From Gracilaria gracilis (Eukaryota > Rhodophyta > Florideophyceae > Gracilariales > Gracilariaceae): a stretch of 64,000 nt of DNA. The stretch lies in assembly GCA_030374805.1 (NCBI GenBank), contig JARGSG010000088.1:1-64000 (forward strand). Direction: 5' to 3'. Shown here one piece after another: positions 50,874 to 62,500 of this stretch (position 1 is its first letter; the number at the start of each line of letters is the position of its first letter). The position numbers were made by a program, and so were the translations under genes. The notes below the pieces were generated by a model, which saw nothing but the letters and a program-made list of their open reading frames with translations, made no database searches and was not told the DNA's origin.

Positions 50874-52319
50874 ATGTCTTCTTCCTCGCAATCGCGACAC
50901 TCTTCCCGCTCGCGGCATCCTATCCAGATCGTCAGCACCGACCAGGGCCCGCGCGTCGGCCCTTACATCTTCGGCAAGACCCTGGGAACCGGATCCACCG
51001 GCAAGGTCAAGCTTGCCAAGAACACCGACACCGATGAAATCGTCGCCATCAAAATCGTCCGCAAGGACTATCTTGAGAACAAGCCCTCGCTCAAGAAAAA
51101 GATGCGTCGCGAGATCTCCGTGCTAAAGGTGCTACAACATCCGAACCTCATGTCGCTCATCGACGTGTTCGAGATCGAAACCCATCTCTTCCTCGTTATG
51201 GAGTTCGTCGATGGCCTTGAGCTCTTCGAATACCTCGTGCGTCGCGGTGCATTGCAGATTTCAGAGGCGCTTAACTTTTTCCAGCAGATCATCTGTGGGC
51301 TTGAATACTGCCACCGTCGACTCATTTGCCATCGCGACCTTAAGCCAGAGAACCTCTTACTCGACCGAAACTTCGTTATAAAAATTGCTGACTTTGGAAT
51401 GACCAGCCTTAATCCGCCCGGCTCCCTCCTCGAGACTTCGTGTGGCTCGCCGCACTACTGCGACCCCATGGTTGTGTCCGGCGATATGTATGACGGCTTA
51501 AAGGCCGACATCTGGTCATGCGGCGTCATTTTATACGCCATGGTTACCGGTCGTCTTCCATTCGACGACGATAACATTCAGCGCTTGTTGCAGAAGGTGC
51601 AGGCTGGCCAGTACCATCTGCCTTCCAACCTGCCCACCGACTTGCGCGATCTCATCAAGTCCATGCTAACCGTAGACCCTGACAAGCGAATTACTCTGGA
51701 AGGCATCAAGCAACACCCGTGGTTCAACTCCATCCCTCCGCGACACTACGTTGAGGACCACTTTGTGCCTCCCTCGGATCCGATTCTCGACCCCGACTCC
51801 ATGATTATGCGTAGTCTTATTGACCTGGGATGGGGAGATGCCCAGCTCATTCGTACTGAACTCGCTCGTCCAGGCCCAAGCATGGAGAAGGCATTCTATC
51901 AACAGTTGCAGAAACACCCAATGTTCCATCGATCTACTTTGGACCCACCGGTTCCACCGCTCGAGAAAGAAGAAGCAACTCCCATTCCCTCTTCTGAACC
52001 GCGCAAAGAAGCTGACGAACAAGAGGAGTTGGAGGAAGGCATGGCGAAGGTATCTGTACAGGATGGTGAACGGAAGGAAGGTCAACTGATTCGACAGACC
52101 TCATTCAGACATGGTGCCGAGAACGATGCGCAGGCAGAAGAGGACGACGCGAAGGCTGAGGAAGCCATTCAGAATGTTAACTCAACGCAACAAAAGAGCT
52201 GGTTTGATTCTGTGCGCAACTACCTCACCGGACAGGCTGAGGGCGAGAAGAACGAGCAGGAGAACGACAAGAAGGAGGAGACCGCTGACGACCAGAATGC
52301 ACAAATCGAGCGCAGGTAA
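50874..52319 (+). CDS. BRSK/SNF1-related Ser/Thr protein kinase with UBA-like domain
   Basis: 481 residues, ATG at 50,874. Kinase domain 31-284: glycine loop GTGSTG (38-43), Lys60 in VAIKIV, HRDLKPENLL (153-162), DFG (173-175), T-loop ETSCGSPHY with the upstream-kinase Thr (188), WSCGVILYAMVTGRLPF and the end KQHPWF. These features and the following UBA-like segment (SMIMRSLIDLGWGDAQLIRT) fit the AMPK-related BRSK/SAD-Gin4 branch. Oddly, the APE motif that ends the activation segment reads CDPM (196-199), losing the conserved Glu. The C-terminus has an acidic Glu/Lys-rich stretch and QQKSWFDSVRNYL, like the pre-KA1 region of BRSKs. The stop codon is part of CAG|GTAAGC, a good splice donor, so the real protein may continue into a KA1-like exon, though none was found. 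Confidence 0.85.
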   Translation: MSSSSQSRHSSRSRHPIQIVSTDQGPRVGPYIFGKTLGTGSTGKVKLAKNTDTDEIVAIKIVRKDYLENKPSLKKKMRREISVLKVLQHPNLMSLIDVFEIETHLFLVMEFVDGLELFEYLVRRGALQISEALNFFQQIICGLEYCHRRLICHRDLKPENLLLDRNFVIKIADFGMTSLNPPGSLLETSCGSPHYCDPMVVSGDMYDGLKADIWSCGVILYAMVTGRLPFDDDNIQRLLQKVQAGQYHLPSNLPTDLRDLIKSMLTVDPDKRITLEGIKQHPWFNSIPPRHYVEDHFVPPSDPILDPDSMIMRSLIDLGWGDAQLIRTELARPGPSMEKAFYQQLQKHPMFHRSTLDPPVPPLEKEEATPIPSSEPRKEADEQEELEEGMAKVSVQDGERKEGQLIRQTSFRHGAENDAQAEEDDAKAEEAIQNVNSTQQKSWFDSVRNYLTGQAEGEKNEQENDKKEETADDQNAQIERR

Positions 52320-53566
52320 GCTGTTCTATTAAGAAACAAAAGCATGAACAGCTGGATCGTTAACGATCACATTCGTTTTGGTGAAACTTCGGGACTGTGT
52401 CGCCGTTTCATCGTTCACGGAGTGATGCGATAACTACCAACGAGTTCATTGACCCCTCATGTACTATATCACGTCTGCACCAGAATAATGACGCGATTCA
52501 CTTTCCCTTTACCTACTTTCCGTGCCGATCTGACTCAATCGTTTTGACCCCGCATACGCTGCAAGATTCTGCCACCTGACCTCCAAGACATGCATCTTGA
52601 ATGTTTTTCACTGACCAAAAAGCTCCATTCGTGAATCCATGATGGTGTTGTTTGCCAACCATCTTTGTACTACATGATTGCACTGCGATCAGCGCAGAAT
52701 TAGAATTTGTCATTTGAAGCTGTGGGCTTAATTTTTATATGACATCCTGATTCCTCGTTCCTGGCGCAACCAGAATAGCTGAGCAACATTGCGCAAACGT
52801 CAATGCTCTCGACAGAAAGGCGTTCATTGCCTGCTACCTGTAGATCACTGCTCACTAGCATTGATACAACTATACTAATGGCACTGCCTCTAACGTACAG
52901 TGGGGCTTAGCATAAAGTGTCTTAACAGCAAATCCAGTATTACAAGGGTAACTGATTCCGCGCACCGCACTTTTCACCTATCTGACTGATCCCGGATCAG
53001 TTATCCGGAACACAACCTCAAGAACTGCTCATAGCATGTCCAAACGCTATAGCCCAGGGCCCCATGTCCTCTTCATTAGTCTTTCTGCGCTCTCAGCGTG
53101 TGTCTTTGCAGTTCTTCAGATTTTACTACTACTTTATTGTGGACAGCAGCTTTCTATTCAAAGCTGCAGTAAAGCTTCAAATGAAGCTTTCTTCTTCAGA
53201 AAAGCCAAGAACTTGAGCAGCAGACCCACTGAGATATGAAGGTATCTCACTGCGGAGTGCCACGTGCCACGGCGCGTGATGAGGGACATTGCCCGCGCGC
53301 GGCCGCCCTTCGGTAGATAGACGCTGTTGCATCAAGTGCGACAGTGATGTGCAAGTCTCCGCAGCGGTGGCCTTGCGCTTCGGGTGGTCGCTGCTGCGAA
53401 TGGCGTGCGCTTGCATCGTGCGAATGTGTAACAGCCGCCTGTACGTGCCATGCTCGTCGAGCCTCAGCCGCTGGCCTCGGGCGCTCAAGAGCGCCTTGCA
53501 GTATCACGCGGCTGTCGCTTGTGATTGAAGCTTTCGTCCACTGTGGCTGCGTATGCCCTCACCGAA
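52320..53566. other. Intergenic region before the ABC transporter
   Basis: AT-rich at first, then GC-richer from about 53,240. One small ORF (53,036-53,239, 67 codons, ATG) has a single hydrophobic segment (LFISLSALSACVFAVLQILL) and no homologue I know; it may be chance. No KA1-like kinase exon was recognised. The last 300 bp are the likely ABC promoter. Confidence 0.35.
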
Positions 53567-56500
53567 ATGTCTTCAGAACAACCGCTCGAGAAGGATGAGC
53601 TGGCGAAGCAAAGTGACAATCAACCGCCACATGTGCCGTACTGGCGCTTGTTTCGATATGCTGCGCCTGTCGATAAGCTCAAGGTGTTGCTGGCTGTTCT
53701 CATAGCCGCCATTCATGGAGCCATGTTTCCTATTCTCATCATTACGCTCGGAACTGTTATCGACGACTTTGGATCCACTTTGGTTCCTCCGAACGACCCC
53801 AACTTCGTACCACTCACTGATATTACCTCCTCGTATACCGCCACCTCCAATCTGGTGCTGGGTGTTTCCATTGCCAGTCTGGTGCTGGGTACGCTACAAC
53901 TTTCGCTGGCTATCTTTGCCGCAAATCGTATTGCCAACAGCCTGCGCTCGCTGTGCTTTCGCTCGCTGTTGCGCCAGGATTGTCACTTTTATGATCACCA
54001 TGAGACAGGTACTCTGACTCATCTCATTATAAATGACGTTAGCCTCATTCAAGGTGGTATCGGAGACAAGCTCCCTACGTGCGTGCAGTATACTTCCACC
54101 TTCGTCGTGGGCATCGCTATTGCGTTTGCCTACAGTTGGAAGCTTACGTTGGTCATCCTTGCAATCACCCCGCTGTTGATTGGCACCGGTTTGGTGTTTG
54201 GGCGCCTTAACGCCGCTGTTGACGGGGAGGGCAATACCGCCTATGCTGCCGCTACAGCCATCGCAACCGAAGTGCTCCGTCTCGTGAAGACTGTCACTGC
54301 GTACTCGGGGCAGGAAGAAGAAGCCTCTCGCTATGAAAAGTCGTTGTCACATGCTTTCCGTGCCGCCATTCGATCCGCGTTGGTTTCCGGCATAGGGCTT
54401 GGACTCGCGTTCTCTATTCTTATTGCTTCGTATTCTCTGTCGTTTTGGTACGGCTCTCGCCTCGTGCGCTCTGGTGATATATCTCCGGGAGATGTTCTGC
54501 TCGTGTTCTTGTCTGTCGCCATAGGCGCCAGTTCGTTGGGCACGGCCGGTCCGGCGTTCAAGTCGATCCCTGTGGCACAGGCTGCTGCCCCGCGAGTGTT
54601 TGAGATCATCGAACGTGCGAGTGAGATTGATCCGCTTGATTATGATTCTGGACGGGTGCCAAACATTCCGATTACTGGTTCGTTGCAATTCCATGACGTC
54701 GATTTCACGTATCAGTCGGAGGATGTTGAACACCGTAACATGGTACTCAAGCAATTCAACCTTGATATTCCGGAAGGTAGTTTCGGAAGGCATTTGTGGG
54801 AAAGTCGGGTTGTGGAAAGTCAACTATTGCTCGCCTTCTCATGCGAAATGTATGACCCCACAAATGGCACGATAACCTTGGATGGTGTCGACCTCCGCGA
54901 ATACAAACGTGTGCTGGTTGAGGGCGCAGATGGGCATAGTTGCTCAGACTCCGTCCGCTGTTCAGGCTCTCCATCAAGGAAAACATTGCACTCGTTGCAG
55001 GGAGTGGAGTTTTCTACCGACCCGAAGTCTGGGAAGAGGACCGTGGTACCCACGTAAAGTCACTGACGATCAAATTGTTGATGCTGCGAAGGTTGCTAAC
55101 GCCCATGCGTTCATTTCGAAACTGCCTGATGGATACGACACTGTCCTTGGTGAACGTGGTGTGCATTGCTTAGTGGCGGTCAGAAGCAGAGAATATGCAT
55201 TGCGCGAGCAATAGTACGCAATCCGAAGATTCTAATTCTTGATGAGTCTACTGCGAGTTTGGACGCCAGGAGTGAGAGCATTGTTCAAAACGCTCTGGAG
55301 AAGGCCTCTATCGGCCGCACAACAATTACAATTGCACATCGTCTAAGCACTGTTCGTGGCTCCAGTTCTATTTCTTGCGTTGGCGATGGAATTGTTCAAG
55401 AGAGAGGCACTCACTGGGATCTAATTCGTCGAGAAGGCGGTGTTTACAAAAGGCTTATGGAGCTGCAAACCATAGAGAGACAGAAGTTTGAGGGGGAAAG
55501 ACAAGAGCTAGCGGATGGGTCCGATGATCAAGAGGTACAAGTGTTTGGGCATCCTCTTACAAGCAAAGATTCCGCTTTCGTCAGTACTAACAAGGCGGCC
55601 ACGGACTCAATATCTCAACCAGGCCAATGTATAGGAGATGCAGAGGACGACGACAAACCGCCTTTCGACAAGAAACTCTTCCTGCGATCTCTCCTGTTGA
55701 ACCGCAGCGAGTGGCCCCTTATTGCACTTGGCGTTTTCGGCTCTATTCTCCAAGCCGTCGTATTACCGCTTACTTCAATTCCTCTAACACAGGTGATTAA
55801 CGTCATGCTCCACGATAATAGCACCAGCGGAATTCGAAAGTGGTGCGTTGGTTTTCTCATTCTCGCAGGGATGGCTTTCGTTGGAGATTTCTTGCAGTAC
55901 AGTGCACTCAAAGTTGCAGGCGAAGTTCTAACAATCAAACTTCGCCGGCTTGCATTCCGTTCTTTACTCAAACAGGAGATGGGATACTTTGATCTTCAAG
56001 AAAATTCTTTAGGGTCATTGACTCAGCTTCTTTCAGCTGAAGCTACTGCAGTGAAAGGCCTTACAGGGGATCTTTTGGGCATCACAATGAACCTTCTCGC
56101 CGCACTTTGTTCTGGGTTGATAATTTCATTCGCTACGTGTTGGCGTCTGGCTCTGATTGTGTTAGCGATTCTCCCTGGAAACATTATCGGTGGTTACTTC
56201 GTAGTTCAGGTTTCCGCTGGCATTGATTCGACTACTCGAAAGGCGTTTTCTGCTGCAAACGGAATTGCGGTGGAAGCCGTTGATAACATTTCCACAATAC
56301 GGCACCTTGGGGTCGAAGACTTGTTCGTCGACCGCTATAATGCAAAGATTAGCAGCACTCTCGTCGCTAAGCGTAAGAGCAGCCTTGTGAACGGAGTGGC
56401 ATACGGCTTTTCAGAGTTCTGCAAGTCCATGATTTGGTACGCAACTTACAAAGCTGGGGGAAGGTTTGTAGAGGACGGTTATTGTTCGTATGATGAGATG

Positions 56501-57424
56501 TTCACGAGCACTTTGGCTTTGATGTTTAGCGCAGCCATGTTGGGTGGGGCGGCTGCGTTTGTTCCAGATATTGTTGCAGCCAAATTGGGAGCCACGCATA
56601 TTTACCGTTTGATAGACCGCCAGAGCGAAGTCGACCCAACCGACCCAGGCGGAGAGAATATCCGTGGAATCGGAAAAGGAGTGTCAATGAAGAAGGTGTA
56701 TTTTGAGTATCCGAGAAGGCCAGATTGTCGAGTTCTTTGTGGCCTTAGTATGGACATTGATCGTGGAAAGACTATTGCCGTGGTAGGACCTAGTGGCCAT
56801 GGGAAGAGCACTATCATTTCCTTATTACAACGATTATACTCTATTCGAAAGGGAAGCATCAACTTTGACGACAAGAATATAGATGACATTAATGTTGCAA
56901 GTCTCCGCAGCACCATGGGGCTCGTATCTCAAGAGCCGGAACTTTTCAACAGATCTGTATTCGATAATATTGCTTACGGTGCGAATCTTGGGGGTGAAAG
57001 TGTCATAACGGTCAATGACGTTGAAGAGGCTGCCAAGCTAGCGAACGCGCACGATTTTATCCAGAAGTTGCCGCAGGGATACAATACGCTTGTAGGTACA
57101 AGAGGAGATTCGTTAAGTGGGGGGCAGAAACAGCGGGTGGCCATTGCTAGGAGTGTGATTCGAAAACCCCCCTTGTTATTGCTGGATGAAGCAACAAGCG
57201 CTTTGGATAGTGAGAGTGAAAAGTCTGTGCAGTCAGCCCTTGAAAATGCGATTCAGGGAAGAACAACAGTTCTTGTGGCGCATAGATTATCTACAATTCG
57301 GAATGCGGATGTTATTGCAGTCGTCCGAAGAGGAGTTGTTGTCGAACTCGGAGACCACGAAGCTCTCATGCGTAGAAATGGAGAGTACTCGAAGTTAGTT
57401 GAACACCAGATTTCAGATGTTTGA
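53567..57424 (+). pseudogene. Full-length B-type (MDR-like) ABC transporter with frameshifted first nucleotide-binding domain
   Basis: The first ATG in frame is 53,567. Layout is TMD1-NBD1-TMD2-NBD2, the P-glycoprotein/ABCB exporter type, about 1,280 codons. TMD1 is open (for example VLLAVLIAAIHGAMFPILII, LVILAITPLLIGTGLVFG). From 54,785 to 55,170 the frame changes about six times: Walker A (GKSGCGKST) is in one frame, [18 protein letters not shown] in another, [11 protein letters not shown] in a third, and [15 protein letters not shown] resumes the long frame that continues to the end. TMD2 and NBD2 are intact: [49 protein letters not shown] and the switch His in VAHRLST. Either NBD1 is truly disrupted or this 0.4 kb is poorly sequenced. 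The substrate is unknown. Confidence 0.85.
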
Positions 57425-58310
57425 GAACTGTTGGGCAAGTATTCGTCTGTTCTCTCCCTCTCCCTCTTTATTGACAGCGGGGTATGTGGATTCCTCGTAC
57501 GAATGTGAAGTTTGCTCTAGACGCAACACCTGCATCACAGTCTTCAAACTAGCCTCCAAAGTACAAGTATACGGCCCCTTTTCGTTCGCTGAGCTTAACC
57601 TTTGTACAAAGAAGGCATCAGGGCTTTAACGGTGTTCTCCCTCCTCGCTCACACATTTCGTTAATGAAGTTCCTTACAAACCTAACTCTCCATGACCTAG
57701 CAAGTCACCACGTATCGTCTTGACCAGTTCATGGAGTTAGGCTATTTGACACTGAGTGCCAGGGTGGCTAACCTAAAAGCCCTTGCTCGCCTTCGTCGAA
57801 CCAATGGCTATCTCTGATGCAAAGAATGACCGTTGTGAGACCAAACCGAACGCCACTTCGCCGTGAAACCGTTTCACGGCGACCCCAACAAAGTACCTCA
57901 ATAGCCTTGTTTTCGAATAGCCCTGTCGTTTATTCGGATCAGTCCACGTTCTTGTGCTCCCTGCTCTTGGCCTGCCAGTTCATCAGACGCCGTGGCCAAA
58001 TGGGCACCTGTTACCATCGATGTTCGCCGTCTCGACTAAAAAAGGCACCGATCGGAGTCACTATGAGGAGAATGAAAACCATAAAAGTGAATAACACTCA
58101 TCATTACGCCGCACACCTCTGGAGCAAAGCGCCGTAGCTCCTGAGCCCAGTGCTCTTTCGCTGATCAACAAGAACTTCCCCCTTTCATCTAGATTGAGGC
58201 GGATTTCCAGTCTATATAAACCCCTTTCCCGAGACCATCATGCATCGAATCGCACACTCATCCACCAGGGAACGTCACAACAGGGATCGACCAGGCAATA
58301 TCAAGCCCAA
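57425..58310. other. Intergenic region, ABC 3' end and LPMO-like gene promoter
   Basis: No gene recognised. A CCGTGAAACCG...CGGTTTCACGG-type palindrome is seen around 57,859-57,879 (GCCGTGAAACCGTTTCACGGC). A TATA box at 58,213 serves the next gene. Confidence 0.5.
58213..58220 (+). promoter_or_regulatory. TATA box of the LPMO-like gene
   Basis: TATATAAA lies 98 bp before the ATG at 58,311, with a CCCCTTTCCC stretch following. This is the clearest core promoter element in the window and fits a regulated secreted protein. Confidence 0.6.
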
Positions 58311-59224
58311 ATGAGCAGTATGCAGTATACTTTGGTGGCTACAGCCTTGATCTTCGCTCATACGGTGCTGTGCCACTCCACTATAAGTGGCCCGCAGCCT
58401 ATTTCTCCAGGGGTAAGTTGTATCGTGATTTGCTTTTCATGTACAAGAGATGGTTGATATTAAGCTTGAGTACTAACTTTCTTGGGTACAGTATTGCCGG
58501 CTCGAAGACGACCCTAAGCTAAGCTGTGCTGGTCCATGCGACTTAAAGGGCGCCGAAGGTGGCTACTCGAACTTCAACAGTCCTGACAAACCTGCTGCTG
58601 TTTATAGACGCGGGCCAGAGGTTTCCAATCAAATACCACAGAAACAACCATGGTCCCGGTGGCTTTATCCGAGTCAGTCTCGTGAAACCGGAGGATATTA
58701 TGGACAAAGCCATTCATGAGCGAAACGCATTTCACTACAGCTGTTGGGGTGCATACACGAGGGAGGCTAAACCGAACGAGCTTTCAACCGATAAGTTTGG
58801 TTTCACGATTGTCGGCAATGACGGTGAGAAACACTCAGCCCCAAAGGCATACTATATTGCATTCATAACGATACCCTCAGTTGTTCCTGATGGCAAGTAC
58901 GTTCTCGGATGGGTTTGGTATGGCGGTACAGGAAGCAATCCCATTCAAGATAACAAGAAAGTGGAACCCCAGCCATGGGGTTATTTCGGTGACTATTGGG
59001 CATGTTCGTACGTCCATGTCAAAGGCGGCCTCCAGCTCTCCAAATCATATGATCCAGTGTTTGTTAACGACATGAAGGGCTTTTCTTCTGAGGGTTGCAT
59101 GGCTGCGAATGATGAACCCGGGACTTGCTCCAAGGAACCATGCGAAGTTACTGCTTTCTACCGCAAGCCGCGACCGTTCACTAAGGGAAAGAAGCCGCGT
59201 CCAATAACCTCAAAAAACTTCTAG
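58311..59224 (+). CDS. Secreted copper-monooxygenase (LPMO)-like protein; one intron, one frameshift as read
   Basis: Exon 1 (58,311-58,412) gives a signal peptide ending VLC, directly followed by His (HSTISGPQP), so the mature protein would start with His, the hallmark of lytic polysaccharide monooxygenases. The intron 58,413-58,491 (GTAAGT...TACAG, with a TACTAAC branch site at 58,471) is 79 bp. Exon 2 continues YCRLEDDPKLSCAGPCDLKG and up to VYRRG. Here one extra C in GGGCCAGAGG (about 58,609-58,618) shifts the frame, and the rest reads RFPIKYHRNNHGPGGFIRVS (likely second copper His), FHYSCWG, KYVLGWVWYGG and WGYFGDYWACSYVHV (buried Tyr/Phe-Asp-Tyr region), as in chitin-binding-type-4/AA10-like and related families. 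The C-terminus is basic and Pro-rich. The substrate, possibly wall polysaccharide, is unknown. The frameshift may be a sequencing error. Confidence 0.6.
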
Positions 59225-59509
59225 TTGGGAAGAATTGGGCTTGAGAAGAGTAGTTGATGATGATGATTTTGGAACCGAAGAGGCTTTGGGCTTTGCAATC
59301 CCGTATCTAACTGTAGCTCCGACCTGCGCAATAAACCAACGTCGCAGAATCTCGGAAAACGAATTTAAGGGAAAAAGCACCAGGCTAGATCTTTGGAACA
59401 GCCACTTTGGGTTAACAAGGCCAACCAATAGCTAGACACTAGATACCTTCGGTACAAGAGCAGGGTCAGGCAAGTCAAACAAAGTGTTAAGACATCAGAT
59501 ACTGTTTCT

Positions 59510-62500
59510 CTATTTCAAGTGTCTATAAAGAGATGCTATAACCGGCCACCCAGCTTCCGCTATTATGAACACGGCGGCGCCCACGATCAAGAGGGTGCCA
59601 AACGCTATACCAGCCACGTAGCCCCCTGAGACCCCGCTACTAACGCTTACGGTGGGCGCCTTCCGCTGGTCAACTACGACCGGTTCCGAAATTATACCGG
59701 TCCAGTGGATCTCATCGTGACCCCCTTCGCCTCAGTGCCCTCACTATGTTTTGCGATCGAACGTAGTCTACGTACGCCGCTTCCACAAGCTCAACCGAAA
59801 ACGGATTCAAGAAGACCGTGATCCCAAATATGACAGAGCCCGGGAAGAGTTCCTCAAAGCCCTCAGGACTTGAAGAGACCTGTGGACTCACGGATTCGGT
59901 CGCCCCGAGTTCCTCCTCCACAACGACCAGGGTCGACCCATCTTCATACACCGCCGGTCCATCTTCGATGGACGTAACAAACCAAAGATGAGCATTAGAA
60001 AGGGTGCTCATAGCGCTCAGGTTGACAAACCTCTGAACAACATCACCTTTCAGCTGGCACGTGTTGGTCATATTCGGACCTGCAACCTGAAGTGTGAGCC
60101 GCACTCTCTGGAAGTTTTCCGTCCTTGCCAAAAGAGAGGAGTCCGGCACGACCGATGGCAGATTTGAGCATAGATCCGTGTCCGTCACAGTCGGATCCGG
60201 CGATGGCGTCCAAATCATAATGCTCACCGCAACGGAGGGAGTGGGCTCTGCCGGGAAAACAGCAGTTGGCGTTGGCACGTTCGACGGCATGACCGTCACC
60301 ATGGCCGAAATTTCCGGGCTGATCGAGATCATTTCCGGTGTCACAAACGGTGAACCCCAGAAGCAAAACAGACACCGGCGTCGTTTCGGGACTTTCATTG
60401 CCAGTCAGATTGGTTTCAAATGAGCGAGATGGGGTGGGAATCCGTGTCGAAATAAAGCTCGCTGTTGGCGTTCCACTGATAAGCGAAATACCCTCAACGG
60501 AAGCACACGGAGGAGAGCTCAACGACGCAGAGGCTTCCCCACGCCCCACCGGTTCTTGACGAAGGTGTGACGGTGATATAAGCATGCTTGGGGAGTACAT
60601 CAGCCGAGGCACTGCTATCGATTGTTGACAGTGATGTTATCATTGCACTTGACACTGGGCTAGCCGAGATGAAACTTGAAGCGATTATGTCCAGAGACGG
60701 AGAGACCGACGGCGTCAAAGGTACCGGTAGAGTTGATACCGAAAGCGATATTTGTGCTGTTGTTCCTGATGGTGTAGCGGAACCAAAACCGGCAGCATCA
60801 CTAGATGAGATAGGGTTGGTCAACTCGGTGGGGGGCGTGGAGTAACGGCCAGGCTGGCCTCCGGAGCAGAAACGTCGGATGTAGCCGAAGGTGAAATCGT
60901 TGTCGATGTAGAACCCGAACCAAATGGAGGGGTACCACGCGAATCCTCCGGATTCAGTTCACCCGCCTGTGGGGAGGACGATTCATCCAGTTCCAGCACC
61001 TCTGTAAACAAAGGATCAACACCAGACGACACAGCCGTTGTTTGCAAGTCGTCTGATACTTCAACACTGCTTGAAATTGATGCAAACGGTGTGGGTAACA
61101 TACTGGCCACTGGAGTAGCGGAGATGAAACCGAAAGCGGGGATTCCAGCAGACTGGGAAAGTGAGGGTGTTCGAGATATGCTCGACACGGAAAGCAATGG
61201 TGTAGTAGAGCCAAGAGCACCAGCTGTTCCGGAGCTGCTTGGAGCTACAGATGATGTGACGCTTGGAGTCGTGGACTCGGTATTAGGGAATTCGGTAGGG
61301 CGCGGTGTAACAACCCGGCTGGCCTCTGGAGAAAGTGTTTCGGACGCAGAGGAGGGCGATGTCTCCATTAGACTCAACGTAGTCATGGCAAGCGTATCAG
61401 AAGAACGAGTTCCCCGCGAATCCTCCGGATTCAGTTCACCAGCATCTGTTGAGTTTTGGGCCTTTGGTTCCGTCGTCTCTGTAACCAAAGGAAGGTTCAC
61501 AGTCGATGAGGTTGTCGGCTCCATGTTATTCGGAACTATTGGTTCACTGGTTATAATCGGTGCAAACGGCGTCACTAATACACTTGCCACCGGTATAGCT
61601 GACGTGACAATAGAGAAGGGAGTTCCGCGAGATGGAGAAAACGATGGCGTCGCTAGTGTGTTGGCTACTGAAAGCATTGGGTTCGTTCCCGATGGAGCAG
61701 CCGATGGAGCCAAACTCGGTGTTACTTCAGGGATATCCACGGAATCTGGCGCAGGAGTAATTGTGGGCAGTACGGGCTCCGTTGCAACCGTATCGAAAAC
61801 AGCGTCTGATGGATTCGAAGCGATTGGTTCTGCTGATACTCCAGGTGTGGCCAGATTGTCTGCAGAGCGTGTCGGGGTCAAAGATGGGGTAGCGGACAAG
61901 AACATCACAGCTGTTCCTGAAACTCGTGGCGTAGGCACTGGGCTAGCACTCGGAGTGGCCGAAATTAGACCAACGGTCTCCGCGGGTGTGTCTGGAGTCG
62001 TAGAAGCTGGGACTCCCGAAGATTCTGACGATGGCGCCGGAGAGGAACTCAGCGCGATCGGCATCTCCGACGAAACAGGGGTACCAAATATGTTCGTTGG
62101 CATCTCCGATATAGATTCCGCATCCTTTGACGGCGTTACCACATTTGTGCTACTTTCTGACGGGGATAGAGAAGGAAGAGAGGAAACAAACGGAAGTATC
62201 GTAGGCGATGCACCGGGAATAGGCACACTCCTCGCACTCGGTTCAGCACCACTAGTACCCATCAAGTCCATCAGGTTTGCTGAAGATGCAAACGGCGTTT
62301 CGGAGGGTTCTATACGGGGGCTCGGGGCTTCTGGCATCATGTCCACAGCATCCGATGGCGCTACCAAATCTCTCTTACTCGAGAACGGTGAAGATGTTGG
62401 AGTAGAGGATATTTGCGGAACCGTTGTCAGCGACGCAACCGGGACCGGGAGTGTGCTCGCACTCGGTTCGAGACTGCTGGCATCCAACGAATCGATGAGA

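Noticed and set aside
53240-53520. GC-rich ORFs on both strands upstream of the ABC gene
   Set aside because: Short, mutually overlapping, no domain; better explained as 5' flank of the transporter gene.
59712-59745. Frame end of the mucin-like domain as a true C-terminus
   Set aside because: A 79-bp intron with proper borders joins it to a transmembrane helix, which makes a far better ending.
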